Assembly (NCBI GenBank): GCA_902702965.1
Contig: CACRXP010000315.1
Location: forward strand, 652,412-716,411
Length of the DNA stretch: 64,000 bases
Origin: Spirometra erinaceieuropaei
Taxonomy: Eukaryota > Platyhelminthes > Cestoda > Diphyllobothriidea > Diphyllobothriidae
Direction of reading: 5' to 3'
Part shown: positions 1 through 11,289 of the stretch, one piece after another
Position numbering within the stretch: the first letter of the stretch is position 1
Layout of the letters: each line of letters starts with the position of its first letter
The notes under the pieces: model-generated
What the model was told of the DNA's origin: nothing
What the model saw: only the letters and a program-made list of their open reading frames with translations
The model's database searches: none
Translations under genes and position numbers: made by a program

Positions 1-790
1 AACCTTAATAATTCATGCAAAATTGGAAGACGACATTGCCACCAAACGCGTTTTCTAACCATCTTTTCGTTCATTTTGCACAGGATATTAAAGATTTCAT
101 TACGCCATAATGAATATCATGTTATTCAGCCTGCTAGTGTGCCTGATCTGATGACTGAATAAATAAATCAAAACGGTAAAAAAGTCAGATGTGGTTAGGC
201 AGCCGTACCTGAGGTAAACAAACAATCTGACGCCTGCAATATGGGACCGTTTGTGATAGGGTGTGTACAAGTGGGACCGGGAGAATACACAGGCAATGAG
301 GTCAAGTAATCGTTTGCAAAGGAAAAGCTATTGGGAATGCGCGATTGTACATTCAGTGGTATAGAAATAGTTGCCCTAACCCTTAAATCTAACCCCAAAC
401 AGTAATCCCTTACCTCTAACTCCTAAGCCCTTGCCCTAACCCCCAATAATACTAATGTGCCCATCAAGTGCGGCTGTATACTGGTAAATAAAAGATGCAG
501 GGGGAGAACACATTACCGCAGTCACCATAAGGCTCTCCGAGGTAAAGTCTCATGGTCACTTAATAAACTAGTACTGCTTCAAAGGTAAGGTAAGAGCATT
601 GGTGCAAAGTATAACGCTGATACATCTGGAATTAACTGAATCCCCTTTTGTGGATGTCACTCATTTAAGGCCGGCCTTAGTAAACTCAACAATAGGTCAC
701 TTGCATAGGATTGTCTACTTCAGGAATCTATTTATGTTAAAGAATGCAGACATCACTAAAACTTGCAAAATTTTAAGGACCCTGTATGAT
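1..790 (-). repeat. Repeat T, inverted partial copy
   Basis: Read on the minus strand, this stretch matches the later part of the tandem T repeats, about 15840-16570 and 18080-18790. Shared landmarks are a segment near 85-115 matching the one near 16500-16560, a TTAGGG-like patch near 370-440 (seen here as CCCTAA), and a segment near 595-620 that recurs near 16005-16025. The short open frames inside it are not kept in the other T copies, so I do not treat it as coding. It starts beyond the left edge of the window. Confidence 0.75.
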
Positions 791-984
791 ATCTCCTTAA
801 TGACATATAAAATATGGGATTTTCTTTAAGCGGAACGAATGCACCTTGTAGAGTGTAATCACTAAGCGCTAATGCAACGAATGATCAGGTTCCAAATTTT
901 TCGGCAATTAGAAAACTTTTTTAAAACCTAATTATACTACTTCTTTAAGCATAAAGTAAAAAGAAGACGTGATTCTCTATTGAT

Positions 985-1300
985 CGAGTGGAAGAAAGCA
1001 TATTTTTGTTTGTGGTTTCTATAAAATATATTTGAATTTCGAATACCATCGAAAATCAATGGAAAAAATGCATGCTACTTAAGTAGTCATTTTTTTACCA
1101 AGCACGCTATCTACAGGAGATTGAAAAGAAATGCATTTTAACGCCGACATCCTGCCAAGTCTTAAGTGTTATAAGAGTATGTCTTAAGATAATCAGTAAC
1201 ACAACCGCCATCAAGTAATCCTTCCTAATCGAAAGCGCATTTCAGAATTTCAGCCAACACTTCATGAGATAGATCACGCACTGTACTTACAGGTTAAGAT
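985..1300 (+). repeat. Repeat T, direct fragment of its first part
   Basis: This piece resembles the start of the T unit in the opposite orientation to the neighbouring copy at 1-790. The block near 1015-1110 corresponds to about 14915-15000, and the block near 1225-1275 to about 15085-15130. Two pieces of one element therefore lie divergently within 1.3 kb. Confidence 0.55.
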
Positions 1301-1334
1301 CTAGGCACATCTTTTTTTCTTTGCTGAGAATTCG

Positions 1335-1470
1335 TCGCCTTGTCGGCAGCCATCAGTTATGACAACGATGGTAGATGACGTAGACCGACCGAGTTACTGG
1401 CTTTTAAATTGACCCTTATTGCAGAACGGGACGAGTATGTCACTTGGCACGATCTATGAGCGCTGCCACT
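1335..1470 (+). repeat. Dispersed short repeat, three copies
   Basis: The same sequence occurs in direct orientation at about 60895-61030 and inverted at about 7575-7700. Shared parts include the run around 'ggcttttaaattgacc' and the 'gacgtag(a/g)ccga' block. I see no protein signature. It lies next to SINE-like sequence in the other two places. Confidence 0.65.
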
Positions 1471-1734
1471 ACAGCTTTCTTCTATTTTAGAATTGCGAAC
1501 ATTACCATAGCAGTAAGAAGGAAAAAAGTGTCCAGCATACGTAGCTCCTATCGCAGACATGTTTTATTTCTACCCAGTTCCGGGGCTCGACGAGAATCGG
1601 CAAGATCGCAGTTGGTAGCCAGGCGCTGTACGTTGATACTGACGACGTACTTACTTGTTATCAGTATGTATGTTTACCTTGCCTAGGAAACTGGTTATTA
1701 GTAGGTTTGCTACTGCTGCGTGGGATAGGTCGGC

Positions 1735-2060
1735 GGTTTTGGTCAGGCAGTTGGATTTAGTGAGGGTTACGGTCAGGCGTAGGTTACGTTTTAGGATTAG
1801 GATTCGCGTCATATGGTGCGGCTTCAGTGTCAGGGTTAGGGTTTAGGTTTACGATTATTGTTTGGCTTCAGGGTTGGGGTTCGGCTCTAGGGTTAGGATT
1901 ACCGGTTAACGATTACTGGTCAACGGTCAAGGATAGGGTTAGGTCATGGTTAGGGTTAAGTTTGAGGTCAAAGTAAAGGTTTGGATTAAGGTTAAGGTAA
2001 GAGTTAAGGTTAAGGCTAGGGTTAACGTTAGGGTAAATGCTAAGGTTAGGGTTATCCTAT
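1735..2060 (+). repeat. Degenerate TTAGGG-type interstitial tract
   Basis: About 320 bp of variants of TTAGGG and GGTTA run on the plus strand (GGGTTAGGGTTT, GGTTAAGGTTAAGG and similar), with many substitutions. TTAGGG is the usual telomere unit of animals, including flatworms. The degeneracy and the unique-looking sequence on both sides argue for an old interstitial tract, not a chromosome end. Confidence 0.8.
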
Positions 2061-2834
2061 CAATATTTGCCTCTTTCATTTTCCGCTGGCTGTGCTGTTT
2101 TCTGCGAGATTTTGTTTGATTTATGCCATTACTCTACCTTGTTAAAACTTCTCAACACTTTTTTCATTTACTTCATTTTTCCACCAAACCCTAGCATTCG
2201 TCCAGCAGCATTTCCACTTATCCCATCCACATAACCTCCTTTTCCACCATTCCCGTAAGACAGGGACACCGCCCTCTGCCTCTCCATTTCTGGCCACCAA
2301 ATGCGATCTTAGTCGAGAAATTTATCGAAAGCTACGTATGCTCGCCTCCTCGTCTTCTAATTACTGTTATGGGAATTTTTAAAACTCTAGAACATCTCAA
2401 ATTGTGAATAGTTGAAACAGTATTCTGCCTCGATACGTCTCTGGAAACGATTGCGTGCCTTGGTCCGGTAATTTGAATTTATGTTAGTATGAGTTTAAAA
2501 TGGCGATTTTTGAGTGTCCGTTAAATTTCAGACGTGCTCGTTGGTCTTGCTTTTAACAGCATTAGTTTGGGGTGTTTAACTCGGGCACGTTAAGTATGAA
2601 GTGGTCGAAAAGCTCTTTGGGCAGTTGATCCAGGTCTCTCTAAAAGATATGCGATCTGCAACAATACAATTCATCTACCTGAACATCATTCCCAACCCAT
2701 AGATGCAGTCGCCTGCATAGACTCTAACCCCTTTAAAATAAATGCAGAGACTTGTAGCTTAGCCGCATCGTTCAAGCACCTGTGGGACAATTATAGCCGA
2801 AGAGTAATAGGCAGAATAGTATTGCTGACAAAGT
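2061..2834. other. No recognised feature
   Basis: AT-rich, unique-looking sequence with pyrimidine-rich stretches near 2090-2280. I found no open frame with exon-like borders and no similarity to other parts of the window. Confidence 0.5.
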
Positions 2835-2990
2835 CATGGGAGACTGGAATGTCTATTTCTGGCCTACTAGACGTCCTCAATCGTTCATACGTAGCCCAGA
2901 GGTGAAGAGCACCTGGGGGTTAGTCCCGCGGCCTGTTGATTAGATGTTAGACGCCCTGACTGCTATGTCACTGGCTCGTTGCCCTTTCGG
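2835..2990 (-). repeat. tRNA-derived SINE-like element
   Basis: Read on the minus strand it begins with a tRNA-like head, with an A-box-like region near 2950-2970 and a B-box-like region near 2910-2925, followed by a tail with the conserved block that appears on the plus strand as 'gggagactggaatg'. The same element recurs at 41455-41625, 42355-42500 and 60750-60925, and in pieces near 20735, 54400 and 63090. Internal Pol III-type boxes define this class. The sequence is too diverged to be a working tRNA gene. Confidence 0.7.
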
Positions 2991-3009
2991 TTTCCGTCGG
3001 GAATATAAA

Positions 3010-3160
3010 ATGGTTGAGGGACGCTCACCGATCGCCCTACGGAACTCACTCGTCGCGTTGTGTCTCGCAGCTCTCTCTCTCTCTCTCGATCTCCGCCAGC
3101 AGCTGCACATCCGCGCGTGATATTGGCGGAATAGCACTACCGGTAAAGACAAGGCTTGTT
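3010..3160. repeat. Dispersed repeat with (CT)n run
   Basis: The block beginning 'gacgctcaccgatcgc' recurs at 42575-42715 and, in part, at 7578-7610. Here it holds a CT microsatellite at 3071-3088. At both 3 kb and 42.6 kb it lies between a SINE and a minus-strand exon B, so the three were copied as one segment. Confidence 0.65.
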
Positions 3161-3342
3161 TATAATGACATTTTACTAATTTTTGCACTGCAAATCACAT
3201 AAAGACACATTGTAACGCGGCGGAAGTTTTCCAGATTAATTGGCAAATCTTTAAAAATTAACTCCTGACGAGCCAAAGGGCTGACGAATGAGGCGTTTGC
3301 GCGTTCTATTCTGACAGCAATGTCGTTTTCAGCGCAAGTTAC

Positions 3343-3656
3343 CAGGATCTGCAAAATGGCAGACGGCTTTCGGCGAAAACCCTTCTTGTAAAGAAAGGCA
3401 GTTTGGCCACTGAGGCAGTCGCCCACTCACTCAACGGTCTTCTCCCATGTTTTTCGACAGTTCGTTCGGTGGCGTTGGCTAGGTCGGGGATCTGGACGCA
3501 AAGCAGTCGTATCCTAGATGGATTTTTAGGATATGTGGGTTTCTTGCGTAATTCAAATGTCGCCTGAGCAGTAATGTCGTATAAATGTATATAGAGTGCG
3601 TCCAGCAATTCGAAGGCCGCATTTATGATGGAGGAATTGTTCGCCGTACTGTGGTA
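3343..3656 (-). CDS. A-B-C family exon B, divergent type II-like copy
   Basis: Unrecognised protein family; this is one exon of 314 bp. Seen directly: an AG acceptor after a pyrimidine-rich stretch just above 3656, a frame that starts in phase 0, no stop, and a GT donor (TG|GTAAC) just below 3343 that splits a tryptophan codon. The peptide shares the path LLDA..IHL, then FE, DL, then RRPLSEWA, FF.RRVFA and a Cys near the end with the exon B copies at 28990-29291 and 37702-38003, though much else differs. That pattern of kept and lost residues suggests selection on protein. The likely partner is exon A at 6962-7194, with a LINE remnant between them. No downstream exon C was found, so this copy may be broken. 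Confidence 0.6.
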
Positions 3657-4330
3657 CTAAAGGAAAGTTTATAATGTTAGTTAAGGGCAACCAATGCAGT
3701 GCAGAATTGTCACACAAACACTACTGACGTAAGTTAGAATGCATTCGTCAAATAAAGAGTTCGGATTTACTGGGGTCTCAAAACTGGAAATTTATCCATG
3801 TTATACGGCTGAACTTTGGACAACAATCAATTTTTACAGTATTCGATACAGGCGGAACTGTGAGTACCAGAGTCTCAACGATGTGAAGGAGACGCGACCG
3901 CTGGAACAAGGGTTTTGTTCGCCTGAATGCCCCAATCTAAACTGAAATTAACTATCAGAGACAAAATCGGACAAGCATAATGGTTGCAGAAGCGTTGCAG
4001 TATTTCTAGAACGAAGTTTTTTTTCACTGATTTACATTCCAGCATTTATCTCATTTGATGCGATATTTGCCCGATTGCCTCAATCAATTTTTAACTATCG
4101 CAGTTTCAGAAATCATGTTCGTCATAAACGTGATACCTGTTCAATGGTTTAATTAAGCGACGCAGCGACTAGACACAAGGTTCAACGGCGTGTTCCATGC
4201 AACCAAATGAAAATTAATATGCAGCGTATAGACTGGAACATAACATTCGCAGGAGTGAGTCCTCGAGGGTGTGGTTGGAATTGAACACATACCACCTGAT
4301 AGTGTCCTAAATCGATTGCGATGATCACCA
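3657..4330. other. Presumed intron sequence, no recognised feature
   Basis: Lies between candidate exons B and A on the minus strand. AT-rich. One open frame of 68 codons at 3739-3945 has no borders or similarity to support it. Confidence 0.4.
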
Positions 4331-4399
4331 GTGGAGAAGAGCCTCTAAATGCCACACTAAAGAGAAAAGTTTACCGAAAGCCAACGTTGTGAAATACTT

Positions 4400-6180
4400 A
4401 TCCAAGTGAGAAGTCTATCGAGTCAAATAATGAGCATAAGGCGTAGAGAAATAGGGTAAGGTGCCTCATCTATAAAGTCCGCCATGACTTCGATAGTTAC
4501 CTACTTAACTGTACAGAAGAGAGTCCAAAGCTCCTCTATTATTACATAATTTGTAAGGACGAAGAAGGGGTTGAGCACATGTCTGATATATTACAGTCGG
4601 TTATTACGAGATAAACCTATCTATCAGCAAATAAATAAAGTGTGGATGACGTCACAAAAAAGGAGCTCTGTAATTTTCGCGAACATCACTGCTTTATAAG
4701 AACTACTGAGGTTGGAAGAACCAATATTACCAGGTCTCGGCGAAATACCAGCAAATATGTTGAGGGATGTGGCCGTACACTTGACAGAACAGCTATGTCT
4801 TCTCTTCAAAGATCTCGTTGAGGCAAGCAGAATGCCAGCTGAATGCAAGCCTGTGTCGGTCCCACCGATATGCAAAAGTGGCAGTTGTGTTTCCGCAATC
4901 GACTACCAACCGGTAAACCTCACTCTAATACGCTGCAAAATTATGGCGTAAATATTTAAACGCGGACAGATGCAGTTTTTAGAGCGACGGCATTTTTTCT
5001 CTGACGCGCAGTATATATTCCGCGGGAAAGGTCCTGCTTGATTAAGTTGCTATACAGTCTAGACCGTTGGACGGAGCAACTGGTGGAGGAAATATGGTGC
5101 CCGTGGACTACATAACCTTCGAAAAGGCCTTGGATCGTGTGCCAAACCAACGTCTCGCATAGAAGCGCAGCCGTATAGGAATAAGAGGTTAGCTTTTGAA
5201 GTGGGTCGACGATTTATTGATTAGTCGATCTCAGATCGTTCGACTTGACAACCAGCAATCAGCGGAGATGGCGGTTGAGGGCGGAGTTCCTCAGGGCTCC
5301 ATTTTCGGCCCTATCCTCTGCCTCATGTATATTATTGACGGCATCCCTGGGTTGTACTGATTGCCGATGACACAGAGCTTTGCAACGTCATCCGTAACGG
5401 GAAAGATGGAGCAGCTTAAAGGCAGACTTGAATCGATTCTGGCTGTGCTCAAACAACTGGCTTTCCTCGTTCAATGTTACTAAATCCATCATTCAGCGAA
5501 TCGTCACTAACAGCCCTGCGCACCGGCAGATGCACTATTTGAAGAACAAACCGTCGTCCAGAAGGATCTGGGTGTTGAATCTCGAATTCACTGGTACCAT
5601 CGTGCTACCGCTTGAAAGATGCGAAACCCGAACTGTCAAGCTAATATCACATCAAACATGCTTTTGCAAATTTCGCCGAAGCGTGACTTGCTTAAGTCCT
5701 CGGGTTGAAGGAGCGACAACAATTAGAGTTGGCAATTCAGACCTGGAGGCCGCGGACAGTAAGGGACCACAGAATGCTTAAAAATCCGACGACGGGCAGT
5801 ATTGCTTGTCCGCGGCCAAGCCTACTTACCTCACAAAACACGATTGTCCTTTCTCAACCACTTTCCTCTGGACAACAGGCAGCTACGCGACGACTGAATA
5901 CAAGCCTTTTGCCTGCTGTGAGTCCAGGATTATTGCCGCACATCCGGCTGGTCCTCACACTATTAGCCTGAGAGGAAATCTTCTCAAACCACGTGTAGAT
6001 GAAGCAAAACTGGATTCAAGGGGATTCTTCCTCCACAACAGTGACTAAAGCATGGAATGCACAGCCAGTGGCTGTCATCACGTCCTCATCCGTGGAAACT
6101 TCCAAGAGCAAGCTTGACCAGTACAGGGAAATGTACCACAATGGCATCAGAAACTAACACATTTCACCGCCTGTATCATC
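4400..6180 (+). pseudogene. Decayed non-LTR retrotransposon (LINE) reverse transcriptase
   Basis: Broken remnant of a LINE polyprotein on the plus strand. In order one can read the N-terminal part near 4430-4600, a block with GEIPANML and the following PxYK-like region at 4730-4930, DYITFEKALDRVP at about 5105-5145 (RT motif with catalytic Asp position), EGGVPQGSI at about 5275-5310, an IADD catalytic box at about 5357-5380, and the tail KLDQYREMYHNGIRN ending about 6160. Frames change several times and stops interrupt, so it cannot be active. The order and motifs fit Jockey/CR1-like LINEs; I cannot place it more exactly. It sits antisense in the presumed intron of an A-B-C family gene. Fragments of a related element are at 26725-27540 and 35480-36250. 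Confidence 0.85.
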
Positions 6181-6961
6181 CTTCTCGAAAGTTATGGGTC
6201 AGTAAGCATACCCCTACGTCTGTTTCAAGAACCGCTTCATAACTGATTAGGTTAACATGTCACTGTATGACGTGTGATCCAAAAGGTTCTGACTGAAGTT
6301 TGCTTGTTCACTTCTAAACTACTTTGCTCATTTCAGCAGTTGGTTTTTAATAAGTTCACAAATGTGGCAAATCAGGCAGACATTTACACATGCTAGTAGT
6401 TACCAGGTTCCATGTAATTAATTAGCGCATCTGCATTCTAACTTTCTTTATGCATTTTTTGCTTTCTTGCTTCGTTATTGTAACCAATGGAGGATTCCAG
6501 GGCGTTCGTCTACTTTTCGTTCAATAAAACTGATCTAAAATGCCTATGCAAAGACTCAGAACTGAATATGAAGGCGGCAGCCACTGCTCTTGTTACTCGG
6601 CTACGGGACGCAGAATCATGACTCAAGCATCTCGCGATTCGCGCGGTTGAGACTTTCTGAGAGAACTTAGGTTTCGCTGTACTTGAATATGCAGCCAGAT
6701 TCAACTAAATGATTATCCACGACGTCGAAACAACTGCAAATGTTTAATTCTGCACAGATTATGGACCCGACTATAAGTTCAAAATTCTTGTTTTGACAAT
6801 CGCGTTCCCTTCTTCAATCTAACCTAATGTTACTTCAGGCTGCAGGAACTAATCACGTTTTCTTCTCTTTCTTGACGCATAAAATGTCAATGCAAATTCA
6901 TTCCAATCCAACCGGGATTGCCTTAGACAGAGGACTGCAAATGGTGCCACACTGAACGTAC
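6181..6961. other. No firm feature
   Basis: AT-rich presumed intron sequence. On the plus strand near 6530-6710 a peptide-like stretch runs with two stops (MKAAATALVTRLRDAES then LKHLAIRAVETF). It may be a relic, but nothing else in the window matches it. Confidence 0.3.
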
Positions 6962-7194
6962 CCGTTGCTCCAAGTTGTATATGAGTGCAGAAAAGTAGAC
7001 TTCACAAGTTACTAACATGGTAACATTTTTCACGATGTCGATGTTGAGACAACCGTTTGTTAGTGTACCACGGTAAAATATTACGTCGATTTTTGTGAAC
7101 GTCCATTCGTCGTAAGGGTATGAAAGTCGGTATGATGCCAGTTGACTGAGCAAACGATGAAGATCACGCCCGTCCTCCAGGCAAGCGTTTTTGT
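6962..7194 (-). CDS. A-B-C family exon A, divergent copy
   Basis: 233 bp, the same length as the four other complete exon A copies. Acceptor: the minus strand reads cacag just before 7194. Donor: CGG|GTACGT at 6962/6961. The frame enters with two bases of a split codon and leaves in phase 0, as in every copy. Visible residues: C-x2-DG-x-D at the start (CLEDGRD), then SYRL, V-I-F, a Cys in NGC, and the end signature C-x-V-x-F-x-A-x2-YN-L-E-x-R (CEVYFSALIYNLEQR). Conserved cysteines would suit a secreted or extracellular protein, but that is inference. Function is unknown. The next exon in the chain would be B at 3343-3656, across a 3.3-kb intron that carries a LINE remnant. Confidence 0.65.
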
Positions 7195-7549
7195 CTGTGA
7201 GTTGGCGGAATGAATGACATTTCCGTAGAATGATATACGAACGAAGAAATAATGCTACTCGTAAAATTTGCAGTAGTGTAAAATGCAGGGCAAAAGTAAC
7301 ACTTTGAACATACGCATGGCCTTCTGAATCCGTCTCTGCAGGTGTAAATGCATTTAAGGTAGTGGATTCAGGAAATTATTAATTGTGGGTAGCTGTCACA
7401 CAAATCCGAACGCCAATAAATTAAAAAGTAGCCAAAATTCTTCGGCATAGAAACATAGTCGCCCGTTAGTATACCAAAATGTGCGTGAATATTGGCGCGG
7501 AGTGCCGCGAAAGGCACACGCAAAGGAGTTTTAATTTCTTCCCTCTAAA
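7195..7549. other. No recognised feature
   Basis: Sequence upstream of exon A on the minus strand. I found no earlier exon with matching phase. Confidence 0.4.
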
Positions 7550-7727
7550 ATGATGAGCAAAATAGGAAAAAGCTGTGGTAGGGGACGCTCACCGATCGCG
7601 TCAAGTGACATTCGCGTCCCGTTGTGCCTTAAGGTTGAATTTAAAAGCCAGCAGCTCGGTCGGCTTACGTCCTCTACCATTTTTGACAAAATCGCTGGCT
7701 GCCGACAAGGCGACGACCTCCTGTTTC

Positions 7728-7850
7728 AGTGGTAAGGGCGTTAGATCACGAATAGACTGAACGTGGGTTCAAGCCTCTGCAGTCACAAGACCTGGAGTTG
7801 GTTACGACCAGGTAATGACGGATAATAAGCTGGAAATAGCTATTTATCTG
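7728..7850 (+). repeat. tRNA-derived SINE-like element
   Basis: tRNA-like head on the plus strand (about 7730-7790, with a B-box-like 'gggttcaagcc' near 7767-7777). It is the inverted counterpart of the element at 60750-60925 in the right arm. Confidence 0.6.
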
Positions 7851-9675
7851 TCCCATCTGTCTGCCAGTAATGGTATTCTGTCTAGGAAGAATGCGAATTT
7901 TTAGGATAATATATCGGTCAATCTCCGGCAGCTCACCAATGCCGAGTTGTTCTCCCGAGGCTGCAAGTTACATCATTCCCTGTGAAGTTTCATTGTGAAA
8001 ATAGCATGTAAATGTGGAATGGCATCGAGTAAATTAATTCATCACTGTCTACTGAGTACGCCGCACTTAAGCCAAACTCGCGGCATCAGCATAAAATCAG
8101 AATGAAAACATTTATTTGGGAAGACTTGGATTTCGCGTTACTCAATAGATCATAACCTGCATATCCGTACGTGTACAATTAGTGCATTGTTAAAGGCGAG
8201 ACCTTCGAACCTTTCGAATTTTAAGGAATAACTTAATATAGGTGTTAACACATTGATGGACGATGTTGCTTGCAAACGTTGGGAAAGTGAAGATATTTTT
8301 ATTTCGGGTATCCCCTACTTCAGCAATTGAAGCCCGCAATGGCGAACATCGAACGGTGAGAATACTATATAGTGCATTGGCGTCATAAACATTTAACTGC
8401 GAGCGTCAGTAACAAAAAGTAATATAAGTATTTGCTGAGAAATGAGTTACAACAAAGCTAATTTTTTAAGATTGTATTAATAATAAATGTCTTTATAATG
8501 TTTAAGTTCTCCTAAAACGCGACAATACCATTGAGAACTGCGCGTTTTTCCAAGACATTGAAACAAAATTTGCTTGTATTTAGCACCGTAGCTATCACAG
8601 ACCACTGAGATGGTGACTACCTATTTTAAAGATGTATACCAATTTTAATATTAGTGGAATAACCTAGTGTTAGTTTAAGAGCTATGGATTGGAGGCTACT
8701 GTAAAACTGACGCTCAAATAAATGCTCAACATATCTTTGGTTTGCATGTAATCATACCTGGCATGCGAGACAGTTGAAATCTGCGCGGAATGTTTTTGCA
8801 GGCGTAAGACAAGAGAAGGACCCAAGGAAAGCTAACCAAAGCCAACATGTTACTGACTGACAACTGAATACTGAGCCGGCACAACTATTTAGCGACACAT
8901 GCCTGAGTGATGATCACGAACCTACCGCGGCGACATTGGTACAGCCACTCAAAGGGGAAGGTCGGTGTGAGTCGCCAGAATTAACTTCTCACCTATACGC
9001 ACACACAGCCAAGACAACACACGCACGATAGTTCGACCGTCGTTGCCGACGATGTCCCCCGTGTTCTCCATAGTGAGGTGAGAGCAGGGACGCTGACTTG
9101 TGCGTGGATTTGTTCATAGTGCAAGCGGATTTGCACAGCATCTACCGCTTTCCCTCCCACCTGGGCCTGATGTCAAAACAGAGCCAAGAAGGCCAAAGGT
9201 GAAGATAGCTTTGGTGGGTCTGGCAACTTGGCGCTACACTCCACACTCTCTTGCCCACACAGCAAATGACCAGGATTTTAAACGATAACAAAAGGGCTGC
9301 TTGCACGGCCGGAGCCGCACCTAGGCGTGCTGCCAAATCCGACTCGGATCCCACGGACCAAAAGTGCCATAGAGGCCACATTAACAAGTAGCCATTGCAG
9401 TTTGACTCTTACATCAACATCCGGCATCTCCACACAAACACGCGCATACTGGGCCGATGGGAACCTTCAGCGTTTCAGATTGTATTTAGTAAGGAAAATG
9501 CGCTGAATCGGCTACCTAAATCTCCCTTCCCATTTCCGTGCCTCAGCCACCGTCCGAGCTGGTCATTTGACTGTTGCGGGATTGGGATCTGTGGCTGATA
9601 TATCAAGTGACCTTATCTGCGCGCGCCCCCAAACACAAACGCCCGGATTTCACACAACAGTGATTGTGCGGCGTA

Positions 9676-9693
9676 CCTCTCACATGTGTGAGA
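9676..9693. repeat. Small hairpin in repeat P
   Basis: Two 8-base arms, CTCTCACA and TGTGAGAG, with a 2-base spacer, directly before a CA run. The matching place in the right arm (about 59265-59284) keeps a hairpin with slightly changed bases, which suggests the fold predates the duplication. Confidence 0.5.
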
Positions 9694-9918
9694 GTACGCA
9701 CACACACACACCCAACAGTCCGGCCGTCGTTGCTGACCACGTCCACCGCGTACTCCAGAGGAAAGTGAAAGGCAGCACGTGATTTTCTTTACAGTTTTAG
9801 TCAGCTTGCACAGATCTACCAGGCTGCCTCTTCCTCCCTTGTGGTCACGACGCAGTAAAGGAGATCGGGAGCGAGAGAGGGCGCAGGCGGCTAGTACGGC
9901 CGTACCCGCACCTATGTC

Positions 9919-9956
9919 TACCACCACCACCACCACCACCACCACCACCACCACCA
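9919..9956 (+). repeat. (ACC)n microsatellite
   Basis: Twelve or so ACC units in an unbroken run. It gives a poly-valine frame on the minus strand and poly-threonine on the plus strand, neither of which has other support as a gene. Confidence 0.95.
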
Positions 9957-11289
9957 ATAACATTCTCGATGTTTTTTTCTGGTCAGCGCTCCCTTTGCCT
10001 TTCTTTCTCCCTCGTGTTCTTCTTCTATTTATGTTAGTTAACTTGTCTGTGTAGTATTATATATTATATCCCGACCCATTATCCATCTTGTTTCAGGTTG
10101 CCATAGCAGGACTGAATGACAAAAGCGTTTCAACAGAAAGAATCAGGGGACAGAGCTTGCGATCCACGCCCTTTATAAAGCCCGAGGGCTGAAAAGACAA
10201 TAAGTACAAGTTATCCGTCATTTGGCAGCCTTCCAAGCCAGGTCAGAACGATAAGGATAGCACAGGTCATTGGGTAATCATGCACACGACCTTTACACCC
10301 AGCGGGGCGCAAACGTATTCATCAAAAGGGAATCAGATGCCAGAGAACTGCCAGCGCACGCCGGTCAGCGAGGGTCATGGTTGGCTGACGCTCACATTCT
10401 TTGATGCACGCACACACACACCCACACGCATGAGACGACACGGCAGTTCGACCGTCGTTTCCGACGATTACTGCCCTATGCTCCATAGCATGTAGGTACA
10501 GGGACAAGTGATTTTAGACTTGCGAAGCATCTGCCGCACTCTCTCCTCATCCTCCATCTAGACCGCATGTCTCGACAGAGCCAAAAGAAAGAAACGTCCG
10601 GTGCCTGAGTCCGCCGCGGGACAATGAAATTTTTCTGAGATTTCTGCTGTCAACGCTGACGCATTGTTTCCTTATCGAAATACAAATGCGGGTTGCATAG
10701 ACACTTACGAATTAGTGGTGGTCAGTTTGTTACAATATGCGATCAGATGAGAAAGGCAAGTTTTGTTAACTTGCAAAACTAAATAAAATGGATGTGTTCA
10801 TGGACAGCTTCTAGAGATGATGGCCTAAAGCGACAATGTCTATCGCTGCCCACATTGACGACCAGATGATATAATGGACCAACTGTCTGTTAAGGCTAGA
10901 CAGACGTTATACGAGCGCCACACACACACACACACACGACAGTTCGACCGTCGATTTCGACGATGTCCACCGTGTGTCCCACAGTCTGCATTGTGGGAGC
11001 AGAAACGGTGACTTACGCAGGGGTTTATATTGCCGGTAGAATTACGCTGCATCTACCTACACTCTCTCCTCCTCCCCCGCCTGAGCACGGTGTCAGGACA
11101 GAGTCAAGAAGAACTGAGACGAGGGTGCCCGCAGGAAGATGGCTTGGACGGGTACTCACCTTGGCGTTCCACTCCGCACCCCCTGGTACACACAACAAAT
11201 GATCAGGATTTTCACCAATCCAACAGAGTTTGGAGGCTAGCACGACCGAAGCCGCACCTAGGCGTGCCGCCAACGCCTGGCTCGGAATA

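Noticed and set aside
360..440. Separate telomere-like array near the window start
   Set aside because: It is the short TTAGGG-like patch that belongs to repeat T, seen in reverse, also at 16320-16375 and 18520-18600.
1735..2060. True telomere or chromosome end
   Set aside because: The units are heavily degenerate and unique sequence continues on both sides.
2835..2990. tRNA gene on the minus strand
   Set aside because: Only the box-like parts resemble a tRNA. The stems do not pair well and a repeated tail follows, as expected for a SINE.
9613..9963. 116-codon minus-strand frame starting with a long poly-valine run
   Set aside because: The run is the ACC microsatellite and the rest is repeat P. 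The inverted arm does not keep the frame.
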